64,000 nucleotides of DNA from Bosea sp. Tri-49 (GCF_003952665.1 NZ_CP017946.1:2356001-2420000), one strand, 5' to 3'. Shown: positions 33,056-42,756, numbered from the stretch's first letter. Numbers and translations: made by a program. The notes: generated by a model not told the origin, from the letters alone.

Positions 33056-33878
33056 GCGCCTTCTCATCGGGGCGGGCAAGGCGCTCGCCGTCATCGCGAT
33101 CCTGTTCTGGTCGCTCTTCCCGATCCTGTTCATCGCGATGTCGTCGCTGAAGCCGGGGCAGGACATCTTCGCCGTGCCGCCGAAATGGCTGTTCGCGCCG
33201 ACAGTCAAGCACTACGCCGAGCTCTGGCGCTCCTGGGGCGTCTTCTTCGACGGGCTTCTGAACAGCCTGGTGATCACCGTCGGCGCTACGCTGCTCGCCA
33301 TCGTCGCCAGCGCCTGCGCCGGCTATGTCTATTCGCGCAATTCCGGGCGCTGGCTCGGGGCGAGCCTGCTCGGGCTCATCATCATCAGACTGATCCCGCC
33401 GATCGTGGTGACGCTGCCGCTCTTTCCGATCGTCAATGCGCTTGGCCTCAGCGACACGCATCTCGTGCTGATCCTGCTCTATGCGAGCTTCTTCGTCTCG
33501 CTCGGAACGGTGCTGATGCGCACCTTCATGGACCAGATTCCGCGCGAGCTCGACGAAGCGGCCTCAATCGACGGGGCGAGCCGCCTGACCATCTTGCGCA
33601 AGGTCATCATGCCGCTGGCGATGCCCGGCGTGCTCGCTGTCGCGGTCTTCGTCATCGTCTTCTCCTGGAACGAGTTCCTCTTCGCCTTCATCTTCACCGC
33701 GACGAAGGCCAAGACCGCCCCGCTCGTGATCTCCGAGATGATCGGCTCCATCGACGGGGTCGACTGGGGAATCTTGTTCGCCGCCGCGACGGTGCAGCTC
33801 GTGCCCGTCCTCGTCTTCGTCGTCTTCATGAACCGCTACCTCGTGGCCGGCCTCACCGCCGGTTCGACGAAGGGGTAG
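33045..33878 (+). CDS. Sugar/polyol ABC transporter permease (MalG type)
   Basis: 277 residues from ATG 33045 (MRTERLLIGAGKALAVIAIL), overlapping the MalF-type gene by 11 bases; GGAGGGG precedes it. Six helices; the EAA loop is DEAASIDGASRLTILRKVIM followed by PLAMPG. The N-terminal FWSLFPILFIAMSSLKPGQD segment is typical of MalG-like subunits. Channel partner of the preceding gene. No ATPase gene (MalK/UgpC type) is found in the operon. Confidence 0.9.
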   Translation: MRTERLLIGAGKALAVIAILFWSLFPILFIAMSSLKPGQDIFAVPPKWLFAPTVKHYAELWRSWGVFFDGLLNSLVITVGATLLAIVASACAGYVYSRNSGRWLGASLLGLIIIRLIPPIVVTLPLFPIVNALGLSDTHLVLILLYASFFVSLGTVLMRTFMDQIPRELDEAASIDGASRLTILRKVIMPLAMPGVLAVAVFVIVFSWNEFLFAFIFTATKAKTAPLVISEMIGSIDGVDWGILFAAATVQLVPVLVFVVFMNRYLVAGLTAGSTKG

Positions 33879-33902
33879 CCAACCACAAAGAGGGAGGAAG
33901 CC

Positions 33903-35198
33903 ATGTCGAGAAAGCCCGCCACCGAATTGACGCGCCGCGGTTTCATCGCCGGGGCTGCCGGCACCGGAGCCCTGCTGGCCGCAGGTCCCGGCCTTGCCGC
34001 CGGCAAGACGCTGAACGTCCTCAGCCACAAGGTCCATCAGACCGTGCTCGGCAGCGGCGACGCCGACCTGCTCAAGGATTGGCGCAAGGCCAACGATGCC
34101 GAGATCGCCTTCACGACCTTCGACTCGAACCCGTTGCAGGACCGGCTCTTCCGCGAGGCCAGCCTGAAGGAGACCGAGTACGGCGTCGGCTACCTGATCG
34201 ACAACCGGCCAACTTCGCAGATCGCCGCGCTGTTCGAGCCGCTCGGCGCCTATCAGAGCAAGGATGCGATCGAGGATTTCGGCGACATCGCGCCTGGCCT
34301 GGTGCAAGGCATGACCGTCGACGGCAAGCTGATCGGCATCCCGGTCCGCCATGCGACGCAGGGGCTGTTCTACAACGAGGCCCTGCTGGAGGAGGCCGGC
34401 ATCTCGGCCCCGCCGACGACGCTGGAGGAGCTGATCGAGCAGGCGAAGAAGACGAGCTTCACCTCGAAGGCCGGCACGCCGGTTACCGGCATGGTGCTGG
34501 CCAGCGACCTCGCCGTGTTCCCCGTCATGTTCGCCCGCGCCTATGGCGGCGATTTTGTCAGCCCCGATCTCAAGCTGGTGCCGAACCGCGAGGCGCTGGA
34601 GAGCGGGCTCGCCGCACTGCGCGGCATGTTCGAGACCGGCAGCCTGCCGCGCAGCTACGCGACCACCAAGAACGACGACCAGGTGACCTGGCTGCAGCAG
34701 GGCCGTGCCGCCTTCACCGTGCTGCCCTTCGCCCGCGGCGCGCAGCTCAACAATGCCGAGCAGAGCAAGTTCCCCGGCAGGATCAAGGCAGTCGAATTCC
34801 CCGGCTCTGCCGCGATCAAGGGCAAGGTGCCGATGGCCGCCGTCGTCGAAGCCTGGGCGATGTCGATCCCGAAGAACGCCAAGGACAAGGCGCTGGCCTG
34901 GAGCTTCATCAGGGAAGTCTCGAGCAAGCGCGTGACGCTCGGGATGGCGATCAACGGCAATGGCCCGGTTCGCGTCTCGAGCTATGGCGATGCAGGGCTG
35001 AAGGCGAAGAACCCGCTCGCCGAGGTGGAGGCCAAGGTGCTCAAGACGGCGCGCGGCGCCTTCCCGCCCTTCCCGGAGGCCGCCCGCGCCCAGGCGACCT
35101 TCCTCGAGGAGGTCCAGCTCGCCGTGCTCGGCCGCAAGCCGGTCAAGGATGCCGTCTCCGCCATCATCGACCGCGTCAAGCCGATGATGCCGGCCTGA
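33903..35198 (+). CDS. Sugar/polyol ABC transporter substrate-binding protein
   Basis: 431 residues. N-terminus MSRKPATELTRRGFIAGAAG is a twin-arginine (Tat) signal, so the protein is folded before export. The mature part is a family-1 type solute-binding protein (RHATQGLFYNEALLEEAGIS and AMSIPKNAKDKALAWSFIRE are typical). It is encoded after the permeases, and a stem-loop follows its stop. Ligand unknown; the context points to ribitol or a related pentitol. Confidence 0.88.
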   Translation: MSRKPATELTRRGFIAGAAGTGALLAAGPGLAAGKTLNVLSHKVHQTVLGSGDADLLKDWRKANDAEIAFTTFDSNPLQDRLFREASLKETEYGVGYLIDNRPTSQIAALFEPLGAYQSKDAIEDFGDIAPGLVQGMTVDGKLIGIPVRHATQGLFYNEALLEEAGISAPPTTLEELIEQAKKTSFTSKAGTPVTGMVLASDLAVFPVMFARAYGGDFVSPDLKLVPNREALESGLAALRGMFETGSLPRSYATTKNDDQVTWLQQGRAAFTVLPFARGAQLNNAEQSKFPGRIKAVEFPGSAAIKGKVPMAAVVEAWAMSIPKNAKDKALAWSFIREVSSKRVTLGMAINGNGPVRVSSYGDAGLKAKNPLAEVEAKVLKTARGAFPPFPEAARAQATFLEEVQLAVLGRKPVKDAVSAIIDRVKPMMPA

Positions 35199-35210
35199 TC
35201 GCTCAACCCT

Positions 35211-35237
35211 GGCTGCGGGACGCACGGCCCCGCAGCC
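35211..35237 (+). other. 9-bp stem-loop after the binding-protein gene
   Basis: GGCTGCGGG and CCCGCAGCC pair around a 9-base loop, 12 bases past the stop. Without a U tract it is more likely a 3' mRNA-stabilising or partial-termination element, setting more transporter than enzyme. Confidence 0.55.
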
Positions 35238-35273
35238 GCCATTGAACTCATCGTATCCTGAAGGACCTTCGCC

Positions 35274-36713
35274 ATGTCGACCGCAGCGACCCGTTTCATC
35301 GAGGAGCCGGCACGCTCCACTCCCGTCTCGGCCGAATACGACGTGCTCGTCGTCGGCGGCGGCCCTTCGGGGCTGACCGCAGCGCTGGCCGCGGCCGAGG
35401 ACGGCCTGCGCGTCGGGCTGATCGAGAGCCGCAGCTTCGTCGGCGGCAACATGACGATCGGCCTACCGGTGCTCGGCTTCCTCGGCCAGAAGGGCAACCA
35501 GATCATCGACGGCCTGCCGCAGAAATTCATCGAGCGCCTGCGCCGGGAGCGCCAGGGGGCGAGTGAGCACCGGCCCTGCCCCCTGCATATGGGCATCACA
35601 CTGGTCGAGCCGGAGGCGGTGAAGACGGTGGCGCTGGAGATGCTGACGGAAGCCGGCGTCGATGTGCTGTTCTACACCTTCTTCGCCGGCGCACTGGTCG
35701 AGAATAACACGATCCGCGGTGTCATCACCGAAAGCAAGAGCGGCCGCACCGCGACCCTCGCCAAGGTCGTGATCGACTGCAGCGGCGATGCCGACGTCGC
35801 CTATAGTGCCGGCGTGCCGACCGAGAAGGGCAATGCCGATGGCGGCATGCAGCCGCCAACCCTGATGTTCTGCCTCGCCGGCGTCGACACCGATGCGCTG
35901 CGCCTCAGCATCGCCAATGCACCGCCAGCGGCGCGGACCTACCTCACCGACTTCATTCCGGCCGAATATTTCGGCCAGAACCACCAGTTCATCGTCGTCG
36001 GCATGCGCGAGCTGATGGCCAAGGCCAAGGCCGAGCGCGGGCTGAAGATCGCCAATGAGCGCACCATCATCATCACCGGCCTGAAGAAGGGCGAAGTCTG
36101 GATCAACATGACCCGGGTCAAGGGCACCGACGGCACCGATGCCCGCAGCCTGACCAAGGGCGAGATCGAGGGCCGCGCCCAGATCGACGACATCGTCGCC
36201 TACCTCGTCGGCTATGTGCCCGGCTTCGAGAACGCCTACTTCACCAAGACCGCGCCCTTCCTCGGCATTCGCGAAACGCGCCGCATCATCGGCCAATACG
36301 TGATGACGCAAGAGGACGTGCTCGCCTGCACGCATTTCGACGATGCGATCGCGGTTGCGAGCTATCCGATCGATATCCACCGGCCGGCCGACGACGGCTG
36401 CACGCTGATCTGGTGCGGCGACTGCTACGACATCCCCTATCGCTCGCTCGTACCGCAGAGGATCGGCAATCTGCTGGTTGCGGGCCGCAGCATCTCGGCG
36501 ACGCATGAGGCGATGGGCGCGATCCGCGTGATGGCGACCTGCATGGCGATGGGCGAGGCGGCCGGCCGTGCCGCCAAGATATCGGTGCGCGGCAATCGCC
36601 CGCCCGCCGAGATCGACCTCGACGAGCTGCGCCGCCAGCAGCTCGAGCATGGGGTCTATCTGCGCAATCCCGACGGGACCCGCGCCGGATCGCCGAAGCG
36701 CGCCGCGGCCTGA
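35274..36713 (+). CDS. FAD-dependent oxidoreductase of the polyol operon
   Basis: 479 residues. FAD-binding Rossmann motif YDVLVVGGGPSGLTAALAAA at about 22-41, ATP-type second motif VIDCSGDADVAYSAGVPTEK at about 165, and C-terminal GNLLVAGRSISATHEAMGAI followed by RVMATCMAMGEAAG, the pattern of the PF12831 family. Reaction unknown; relatives sit in sugar-acid and polyol clusters. It lies between importer and kinase, one base apart from the kinase, so it is part of the pathway and might oxidise the imported compound or a by-product using the respiratory chain. Confidence 0.82.
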   Translation: MSTAATRFIEEPARSTPVSAEYDVLVVGGGPSGLTAALAAAEDGLRVGLIESRSFVGGNMTIGLPVLGFLGQKGNQIIDGLPQKFIERLRRERQGASEHRPCPLHMGITLVEPEAVKTVALEMLTEAGVDVLFYTFFAGALVENNTIRGVITESKSGRTATLAKVVIDCSGDADVAYSAGVPTEKGNADGGMQPPTLMFCLAGVDTDALRLSIANAPPAARTYLTDFIPAEYFGQNHQFIVVGMRELMAKAKAERGLKIANERTIIITGLKKGEVWINMTRVKGTDGTDARSLTKGEIEGRAQIDDIVAYLVGYVPGFENAYFTKTAPFLGIRETRRIIGQYVMTQEDVLACTHFDDAIAVASYPIDIHRPADDGCTLIWCGDCYDIPYRSLVPQRIGNLLVAGRSISATHEAMGAIRVMATCMAMGEAAGRAAKISVRGNRPPAEIDLDELRRQQLEHGVYLRNPDGTRAGSPKRAAA

Positions 36714-36714
36714 C

Positions 36715-38370
36715 ATGGCCGGGCATTTCATCGGTATCGATGTCGGCACCGGCAGCGCCCGGGCCGGCATCTTCGACCGCGCTGGGCGCATGGTCGCGAC
36801 GGCGAAGCGCGACATCGCGCTCTACCGGGACGGGCCTGACATTGCCGAGCAGTCGAGCGAGGACATCTGGCAGGCCGTCTGCGCCAGCGTGCGCGAGGCG
36901 ATGGTGAACGCCGGGCTTTCACCGGACGCTATCGCCGGCATCGGCTTCGACGCGACCTGTTCGCTGGTCGCGGTGGGCCAGGGTGGGGCACCCTTGCCCG
37001 TCGGTTCCCATGGCGACGCCAGCCGCGACATCATCGTCTGGATGGATCACCGCGCCATCGAGCAGGCCGAGCGCATCAATGCGACCCGCCATCCCGTTCT
37101 CGCCTATGTCGGTGGCACGATCTCGCCCGAGATGGAGACGCCGAAGCTGCTCTGGCTCAAGCAAAAGCTGCCCTCCACCTATGATGCCGCCTGGCAGTTC
37201 TTCGACCTGCCGGATTTCCTGACCTGGCGCGCGAGCGGCTCGCTGGCACGCTCGACCTGCACCGTGACCTGCAAATGGACCTATCTTGCCCATGAAGGGC
37301 GCTGGGATGCCGGTTTTTTCCACCAGATCGGGCTCGCTGATCTGGCTGACGAAGGCTTTGCCCGGATCGGCACCGAGATCGTGCCCGGCGGCACCGCGCT
37401 CGGACAGGGGCTGACCGGGCAGGCTGCCGCCGAACTCGGCCTGAAACCCGGCACGGCTGTCGCCGCCGGGCTGATCGACGCTCACGCCGGCGGCGTCGGC
37501 TCGGTCGGCGTGCGCTCTGCGCCCGGCAGCGCCCTGACCCGCATGGCCTATGTCTTCGGGACGTCGGCTTGCACCATGGCGAGCAGCCGTGAGCCGATCT
37601 TCATCCCCGGCGTCTGGGGACCATATTTCGCCGCGATGGCACCCGGCCTCTGGCTCAACGAGGGCGGTCAATCGGGGGCGGGGGCCGCCATCGAGCAGTT
37701 GATCGGTTTCCATCCGGCCACGCCCGACGCTCAGCGCCGGGCCGATGCGGAGGGGCTCTCGCTGCCTGACTGGCTCGCCGCGCAGGCTTTGCAACATGTT
37801 GATGGACCATCGGAGGCGGCTCGCCTGGCCGGTGAGTTGATCGTCGTGCCGGACTTCCTCGGCAACCGCTCACCCCATGCCGATCCGCAGGCGCGTGCGG
37901 TCATCTCCGGGCTCGGCATGGAGCGGGATCTGAACAATCTCGTCGCACTCTATGTCGCCGGCCTGACCGGCATCGGCTACGGCCTGCGCCAGATCATCGA
38001 GGTCAGCCGGGCGCAGGGCGCCATCGTCGAGGCGATCGTACTCAGCGGCGGCGCCGGGCGCCATCCCCTGATCCGGCAATTGCTGGCGGACTGCTCGGGT
38101 CGGCCGGTGCTGGTGCCGGACGAGGTCAATCCCGTCCTTCTCGGCTCGGCCATGCTCGCTGCAGCCGCGGCTAAAGCTTTTACGGACCTAGGCGAAGCCA
38201 TGACCGGCATGGCGCCGTGCGCCACGGTCTTTACCCCGGCCGGCGGCGAGATCGCCCGATTGCACACCCGGCGTCTTGCCGCCTTCGAAGCGCTGCAGGC
38301 GGCGGCACGCCAAGCGCGGGAACTCATGCGGCCAGCGCGAACCCAAGCCGTATCGGAGACCCCAACGTGA
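36715..38370 (+). CDS. FGGY-family carbohydrate kinase, probable D-ribulokinase
   Basis: 551 residues from ATG 36715, one base after the preceding stop. The N-terminal phosphate loop [20 protein letters not shown], the [15 protein letters not shown] block, [15 protein letters not shown] and the C-terminal [20 protein letters not shown] are typical of the ribulokinase/YDR109C branch, which is longer than xylulokinase. It should phosphorylate a ketopentose, most likely D-ribulose, with ATP. The following SDR makes D-ribulose from ribitol if the assignment is right, so the pair would feed the pentose-phosphate pathway. Confidence 0.85.
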   Translation: MAGHFIGIDVGTGSARAGIFDRAGRMVATAKRDIALYRDGPDIAEQSSEDIWQAVCASVREAMVNAGLSPDAIAGIGFDATCSLVAVGQGGAPLPVGSHGDASRDIIVWMDHRAIEQAERINATRHPVLAYVGGTISPEMETPKLLWLKQKLPSTYDAAWQFFDLPDFLTWRASGSLARSTCTVTCKWTYLAHEGRWDAGFFHQIGLADLADEGFARIGTEIVPGGTALGQGLTGQAAAELGLKPGTAVAAGLIDAHAGGVGSVGVRSAPGSALTRMAYVFGTSACTMASSREPIFIPGVWGPYFAAMAPGLWLNEGGQSGAGAAIEQLIGFHPATPDAQRRADAEGLSLPDWLAAQALQHVDGPSEAARLAGELIVVPDFLGNRSPHADPQARAVISGLGMERDLNNLVALYVAGLTGIGYGLRQIIEVSRAQGAIVEAIVLSGGAGRHPLIRQLLADCSGRPVLVPDEVNPVLLGSAMLAAAAAKAFTDLGEAMTGMAPCATVFTPAGGEIARLHTRRLAAFEALQAAARQARELMRPARTQAVSETPT

Positions 38371-39095
38371 GCCAGGACCTGACCGGAAAAGTCGCTGCGA
38401 TTACCGGCGCAGCCTCGGGGATCGGCCTTGCCTGCGCGAAACGATTGATCGCCGCCGGCGTGCGCGTCGTTCTCGTCGACCGCGACGGGCAAGCCCTGGC
38501 GCAGGTCTGCAAGCCTCTCGGCGCCAATGCCATTCCGCTCGTCGTCGATCTGACCGATCCCGCCTCCATCGCCGGGATGCTGCCGCAAATCCTCGAAAAG
38601 GCCGGCCCGCTCGACATCTTCCACGCCAATGCCGGCGCCTATGTCGGCGGGCCGGTCAGCGAGGGCGATCCCGACGTCTGGGACCGCATGCTGAACCTCA
38701 ACGTTAACGCGGTTTTCCGCAGCATCCACGCCGTGCTGCCCCACATGATCGCGCGCAGGACCGGCGACATCCTCGTCACCAGCTCCGTTGCCGGCGTCGT
38801 TCCGGTGGTGTGGGAGCCGGTCTACACTGCCTCGAAGCACGCGGTGCAGGCCTTCGTCCACACGGTGCGGCGCCAGGTCATTCCGCACGGCCTGCGCGTC
38901 GGTGCGGTGCTGCCCGGCCCGGTAGTGACGGCGCTGATCGCCGACTGGCCACCGGAGAAACTGGAGGCCGAGCGCGCCCGCGGTGGTCTGATCGAGGCGG
39001 AGGAAGTGGCGGAGGCCGTGCATTTCATGCTGACCCGTCCGCGCAACGTCACGATCCGCGATCTGGTGATACTGCCGCAGAGCACGGATCTCTAG
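38367..39095 (+). CDS. SDR family polyol dehydrogenase, ribitol 2-dehydrogenase-like
   Basis: 242 residues from GTG 38367, overlapping the kinase stop (GTGA). Short-chain dehydrogenase motifs: [19 protein letters not shown] (cofactor), HANAGAY (NAG-like) and the Ser...Tyr-x3-Lys set [20 protein letters not shown]. The phrase [16 protein letters not shown] at the end and overall text match the ribitol dehydrogenases of rhizobia as I remember them. It would oxidise ribitol to D-ribulose with NAD. Last gene of the LacI-controlled operon. Confidence 0.83.
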   Translation: MSQDLTGKVAAITGAASGIGLACAKRLIAAGVRVVLVDRDGQALAQVCKPLGANAIPLVVDLTDPASIAGMLPQILEKAGPLDIFHANAGAYVGGPVSEGDPDVWDRMLNLNVNAVFRSIHAVLPHMIARRTGDILVTSSVAGVVPVVWEPVYTASKHAVQAFVHTVRRQVIPHGLRVGAVLPGPVVTALIADWPPEKLEAERARGGLIEAEEVAEAVHFMLTRPRNVTIRDLVILPQSTDL

Positions 39096-39143
39096 AGCCC
39101 GCTCCGATCGGCTTGCACCGCAACCTGATCAGATCCGGCTCTA
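39093..39143. terminator. Interrupted palindrome containing both convergent stop codons
   Basis: TAGAGCC (39093-39099) and GGCTCTA (39137-39143) form a stem over a 37-base loop; inside the same arms GCCCGCT can pair instead with AGCGGGC. The TAG stops of the SDR and of the convergent SorC regulator each lie in one arm. Probably a bidirectional terminator, or a copy of a dispersed repeat. Confidence 0.5.
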
Positions 39144-40088
39144 GCGGGCAGGGCTCGCCATAATGGCGGTCGCGGCGTCTTCATCCGTGATCAGCACCGA
39201 TGCCAGCTTGCCGCGAAGGCTGGCCGCGATGATGCCGGCCTTGTTGGTTCCGCCAGAGGCGAGGATCACGATCGGTATCCTGCGCAACTCGTCCAACGGA
39301 AGCGCAATGGCACGGTGGTTGATCGGATGCGCGATGGCCTGGCCGTTGCGGTCGATGAACTGGCCGAGGATGTCGCCGACCGCTCCTGCCCGGGCCAGTT
39401 CCTCTACGAGGATGTCGCCCGGAAGCCCGTAGCGCACCAGCAGAGAGCGTTCGCTCAGATCGCCCGCGCTCAGGATGGCGACATCGGTCGCCTGGATGCG
39501 GGCGAAGGCCGCCTCGAACACGTCCTGCGCCAGGATGGTATCGCGCGATTGCGGCGTGCCGGCGTAGATCGGCGCGGCGAGGTAATGGCATTCCGCCTGC
39601 CAGCGCCGGGCGAACCGGCTGGCGATCTCGAAGGTGTTGATCTCGATGCCGTAGGTCAATCCGCCCATCATCGAGGTCACCGTGAGGCCGCGATATTGCC
39701 CGGCACGGATGTGGCGGATGGTTTCCCGCAAGGTACCGCCCCAGCCGACGCCGAAGATGCCGGACGGCTTCTCCTCGATGATCCGCGAGACGAACTCGCC
39801 GGCTGCCTTGCCGATCTGCGCGGCGACCTGCTCAGGATCGGCCGGGCTCGGGACAACGACCGCGTCCTTGAGGCCAAATTCAGTGACGAGCGCGCGTTCG
39901 AGCCGGACGCAGCTTTCCAGCCGCGAGTTGATCGTGATGTTCACCAGCCCGCTGCTGCGGGCCTCGGCCAGCAGTCGGTTGACGCGAAGGCGGGTCATCT
40001 TCAGCCGTTCCGCGATCTCGGCCTGGGTCAGGCCCTCGACATAGTAGAGCCAGGCGGCCCGAACTTGCATCTGCGCTTCCTCGGGCAT
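39141..40088 (-). CDS. SorC/DeoR-type sugar-binding transcriptional regulator 1
   Basis: 315 residues from ATG 40088 (MPEEAQMQVRAAWLYYVEGL), with AGGA seven bases upstream. The N-terminal helix-turn-helix is LTQAEIAERLKMTRLRVNRL; the large C-terminal domain is the SorC sugar-phosphate sensor (SGIFGVGWGGTLRETIRHIR, SMMGGLTYGIEINTFEIA, SVLITDEDAATAI). Such regulators sense phosphorylated sugars. It is divergent from the xylitol-type dehydrogenase and xylulokinase genes and very probably controls them, in response to a pentulose phosphate or similar. Confidence 0.92.
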   Translation of the reverse strand: MPEEAQMQVRAAWLYYVEGLTQAEIAERLKMTRLRVNRLLAEARSSGLVNITINSRLESCVRLERALVTEFGLKDAVVVPSPADPEQVAAQIGKAAGEFVSRIIEEKPSGIFGVGWGGTLRETIRHIRAGQYRGLTVTSMMGGLTYGIEINTFEIASRFARRWQAECHYLAAPIYAGTPQSRDTILAQDVFEAAFARIQATDVAILSAGDLSERSLLVRYGLPGDILVEELARAGAVGDILGQFIDRNGQAIAHPINHRAIALPLDELRRIPIVILASGGTNKAGIIAASLRGKLASVLITDEDAATAIMASPAR

Positions 40089-40163
40089 TGCGGCATCCTG
40101 ATGGGAACGGCAGGCCGCCGGCGACAAGGGATGCCGCGGCGGTTTTGAGCTTGACCTAACTAG

Positions 40164-40174
40164 TGTAAATTACA
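40164..40174. promoter_or_regulatory. TGTAAATTACA palindrome, possible SorC operator
   Basis: Symmetric 11-bp site in the divergent SorC/dehydrogenase gap, just downstream of a TTGACC that may be a -35 box. It differs from the motif of the second SorC regulator further right. Confidence 0.5.
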
Positions 40175-40220
40175 AAATACATTTGTTGAAGGACTGTTCC
40201 TTAGCGAGCGCCGACGTCCC

Positions 40221-41252
40221 ATGTCCCATGCCATTTTCCTCCATGCCGCAGGCGATGCACGCGTCGCGCCGTTCAACCTGCGCGAGGGCGTGGCGGGTGA
40301 GACGTTGCTCGATGTCGCCGCCGTCGGGCTCTGCGGCAGCGATCTGCACTACTACAAGGATGGCGGCATCGGCTCGGCCGTGATCTCGACTCCCTTCGTT
40401 CCCGGCCACGAATTCAGCGGCTGGCTGACCGAAGATCTGCCGGGGCTCGGCCTGGCGCGCGGCGCACTGGTTGCCGTCGATCCCAACCAGGCCTGCGGGC
40501 ATTGCGAGCATTGCCAGAGCGGGCATCCCAATCTCTGCCCCGAGGTCGTCTTCATCGGGGCTCCGCCGCATGACGGGGCGATGACCGAGCGGATCTGGGT
40601 GCCGAAGTCGCAGATCGTCGCGGTGCCGGAAGCCTTCTCGCCGAGCGAGGCCGTCATGCTCGAGCCGCTCGGCGTTGCGATCCATGCCGTGGACCTCGCC
40701 AAGCCGCGCCTGCTCGAGAAAGTGGCATTGATCGGCTGCGGGCCGATCGGCCTGCTGATCCTGCAGGTGCTGCGGTCGGCGGGAGTCGGAGAGATTCTCG
40801 CCTGCGATCCGCAGCTGCATCGCCGGGATCTCGCCCTCAGGCTGGGGGCAAGCAAGGCGGGCGCGAGTGTCGCCGATATCGCCGAATGGACGAAGGGTGA
40901 GGGCTTGCCGCTGGTGATCGAGGCGACCAACGCCCCCGAGGGCTTTCGCGACGCCATCCGCGCCGCCCGTATCGGCGGCCGCGTCGTTCTGGTCGGCATA
41001 CCGGATGGCGACAGCTATGTGATCCCGGCCGCCGAAGCCCGAAGGCGCGGCCTGAACATCAAGTTCTCGCGCCGGATGGGACATGTCTATCCGCGCGCGA
41101 TCGAACTGGTGGCGCTGGGCAGGGTCGACGTCGAAGCCGTGGTCAGCCACCGCTTCACCCTTGCCGACGGGCCGGCGGCTTTCCGGCGCCATGCCGCCAA
41201 CGAAGCCGGCATGGTGAAGAGCATGATCTACCCGGGCGGCTTGCCCGGCTAA
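40221..41252 (+). CDS. Zinc-dependent polyol dehydrogenase (xylitol/L-iditol type)
   Basis: 343-residue medium-chain dehydrogenase. Catalytic zinc ligands Cys38 (GLCGSDLHYY) and His63-Glu64 (PGHEFSG); structural zinc cysteines 92, 95, 98 and 106 (CGHCEHCQSGHPNLC); NAD-binding LIGCGPIGLLILQVL near 165. The GLCGSDLHYY and HEFSG forms resemble xylitol and L-idonate/sorbitol dehydrogenases. With xylulokinase next door the natural reaction is xylitol or D-arabinitol to D-xylulose. No local transporter lies in this two-gene unit. Confidence 0.88.
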   Translation: MSHAIFLHAAGDARVAPFNLREGVAGETLLDVAAVGLCGSDLHYYKDGGIGSAVISTPFVPGHEFSGWLTEDLPGLGLARGALVAVDPNQACGHCEHCQSGHPNLCPEVVFIGAPPHDGAMTERIWVPKSQIVAVPEAFSPSEAVMLEPLGVAIHAVDLAKPRLLEKVALIGCGPIGLLILQVLRSAGVGEILACDPQLHRRDLALRLGASKAGASVADIAEWTKGEGLPLVIEATNAPEGFRDAIRAARIGGRVVLVGIPDGDSYVIPAAEARRRGLNIKFSRRMGHVYPRAIELVALGRVDVEAVVSHRFTLADGPAAFRRHAANEAGMVKSMIYPGGLPG

Positions 41253-41282
41253 CTCCACTGACCACGCGCCGCAGGCCCTGAT

Positions 41283-42743
41283 GTGACCTATATCGGCATC
41301 GATCTCGGGACTTCATCTCTCAAGGCCGTGCTGGTCGACGACCATCAGCACGTGCTCGCCACGGCGGCGCGGGATCTCAGCGTGGATCGCCCTGCGCCGC
41401 TCTGGTCAGAGCAGAACCCCGCAGATTGGATCAGCGCCGCACTCGCTGCCCTGCACGACCTGAAGGATGCCAGCCCCGAGGCGTTCTGTCGCTGCGTGGG
41501 TATCGGGCTCTCCGGGCAGATGCACGGCGCGGTCCTGCTCGACGAGCATGATCGGCCGCTGCGTCCCAGCATGCTCTGGAACGATGGCCGGGCGGCTGCG
41601 GAGTGTACCGAAATCGAGGCGGTCGAACCGGACTACCGGGAGATCACCGGCAACATCGCCATGCCCGGTTTCACCGCACCCAAGCTCCTCTGGGTGCGCA
41701 GGCACGAACCCGACATCTTCCGGCGAACCCGCAAGGTTCTCTTGCCGAAGGCCTATCTGCGGCTCGCTCTGACGGGTGACGCGATCGAAGACATGTCGGA
41801 TGCCTCCGGAACGCTCTGGCTCGATGTCGGCCGCCGCGACTGGTCGGACCGGATGCTGGCCGCGACCGGGCTCGATCGCGGCTTCATGCCCAGGCTTGTC
41901 GAAGGATCGCAGCCGGCGGGCCGCATGCGGGCCGAACTCAGCCAGGAGCTCGGCTTCGACGCGCCGCCCCTGTTCGCCGGCGGCGGCGGGGACAACGCCG
42001 CCGGAGCGGTCGGCCTGGGAGCCGTCGCGCCCGGCACCAGCTTCCTGTCATTGGGGACCTCTGGCGTGCTCTGGCGCACGACCGAGCGCTTCGAGCCGCG
42101 CGCCGGTAGCGCCGTTCATGCCTTCTGTCACGCCCTGCCAAACCGCTGGCATCAGATGTCGGTTCATCTCTCGGCCGCCGCCAGCTTGAGCTGGTGGGCG
42201 TCCATATGCAGGCAAACCGAAATCGCGCTGCTGGAAGAGTCCGGCCGGCGAGCAGAGCGCCCTTCGCCCGTGCTCTTCACGCCCTATCTGTCGGGCGAGC
42301 GCACGCCTTACAACGACCCGCATATGCGTGGCGGTTTCGCGCGCCTCGGCCACGAGACCGAACGCAAGGCCATGACCCAGGCCGTTCTGGAGGGTGTCGC
42401 CTTCGCCTTCCGGGATGGCAAGACTGCGCTGGAGGTCGATGCCCCGCCGATCGGGTCGGCCATGGTCATCGGCGGCGGTTCGCGTTCGGATCTATGGCTG
42501 TCCATCCTTGCGGATGTGCTGGACATGCAGTTGTCGCGCTATCGCCAGGCTGAGACCGGCGCCGCATTCGGAGCCGCGCGTCTCGCCCGCCTGGCCTGCT
42601 CCGGCGAGGATCCGGATGCGGTCTGCACGCCGCCATCCGGCGATGTCGACATCTTCACCCCGCATGCGGCGAGGGCAGCGGTCTATTCGGAACACTACGA
42701 GATCTGGAGACGTGCAGCGGGGGTCGGTCGCAGCCTCTGCTGA
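41283..42743 (+). CDS. xylB: Xylulokinase
   Basis: 486 residues from GTG 41283, 30 bases after the dehydrogenase. FGGY kinase signatures: YIGIDLGTSSLKAVLVDDHQ, IGLSGQMHGAVLLD (the substrate-binding SGQMHG typical of xylulokinase), MPGFTAPKLLWV, GGGGDNAAGAVGLG and PYLSGERTPYNDPHMRGGF. It phosphorylates D-xylulose to D-xylulose-5-phosphate with ATP. Together with the upstream dehydrogenase it gives a complete route from xylitol-type polyols into the pentose-phosphate pathway. Confidence 0.95.
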   Translation: MTYIGIDLGTSSLKAVLVDDHQHVLATAARDLSVDRPAPLWSEQNPADWISAALAALHDLKDASPEAFCRCVGIGLSGQMHGAVLLDEHDRPLRPSMLWNDGRAAAECTEIEAVEPDYREITGNIAMPGFTAPKLLWVRRHEPDIFRRTRKVLLPKAYLRLALTGDAIEDMSDASGTLWLDVGRRDWSDRMLAATGLDRGFMPRLVEGSQPAGRMRAELSQELGFDAPPLFAGGGGDNAAGAVGLGAVAPGTSFLSLGTSGVLWRTTERFEPRAGSAVHAFCHALPNRWHQMSVHLSAAASLSWWASICRQTEIALLEESGRRAERPSPVLFTPYLSGERTPYNDPHMRGGFARLGHETERKAMTQAVLEGVAFAFRDGKTALEVDAPPIGSAMVIGGGSRSDLWLSILADVLDMQLSRYRQAETGAAFGAARLARLACSGEDPDAVCTPPSGDVDIFTPHAARAAVYSEHYEIWRRAAGVGRSLC

Positions 42744-42756
42744 CCGGGATATGGAT

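Noticed and set aside
33185..35245. 686-codon open frame on the plus strand
   Set aside because: Spans the permease, binding-protein and intergenic DNA in the wrong frame; the true frames carry EAA and Tat motifs.
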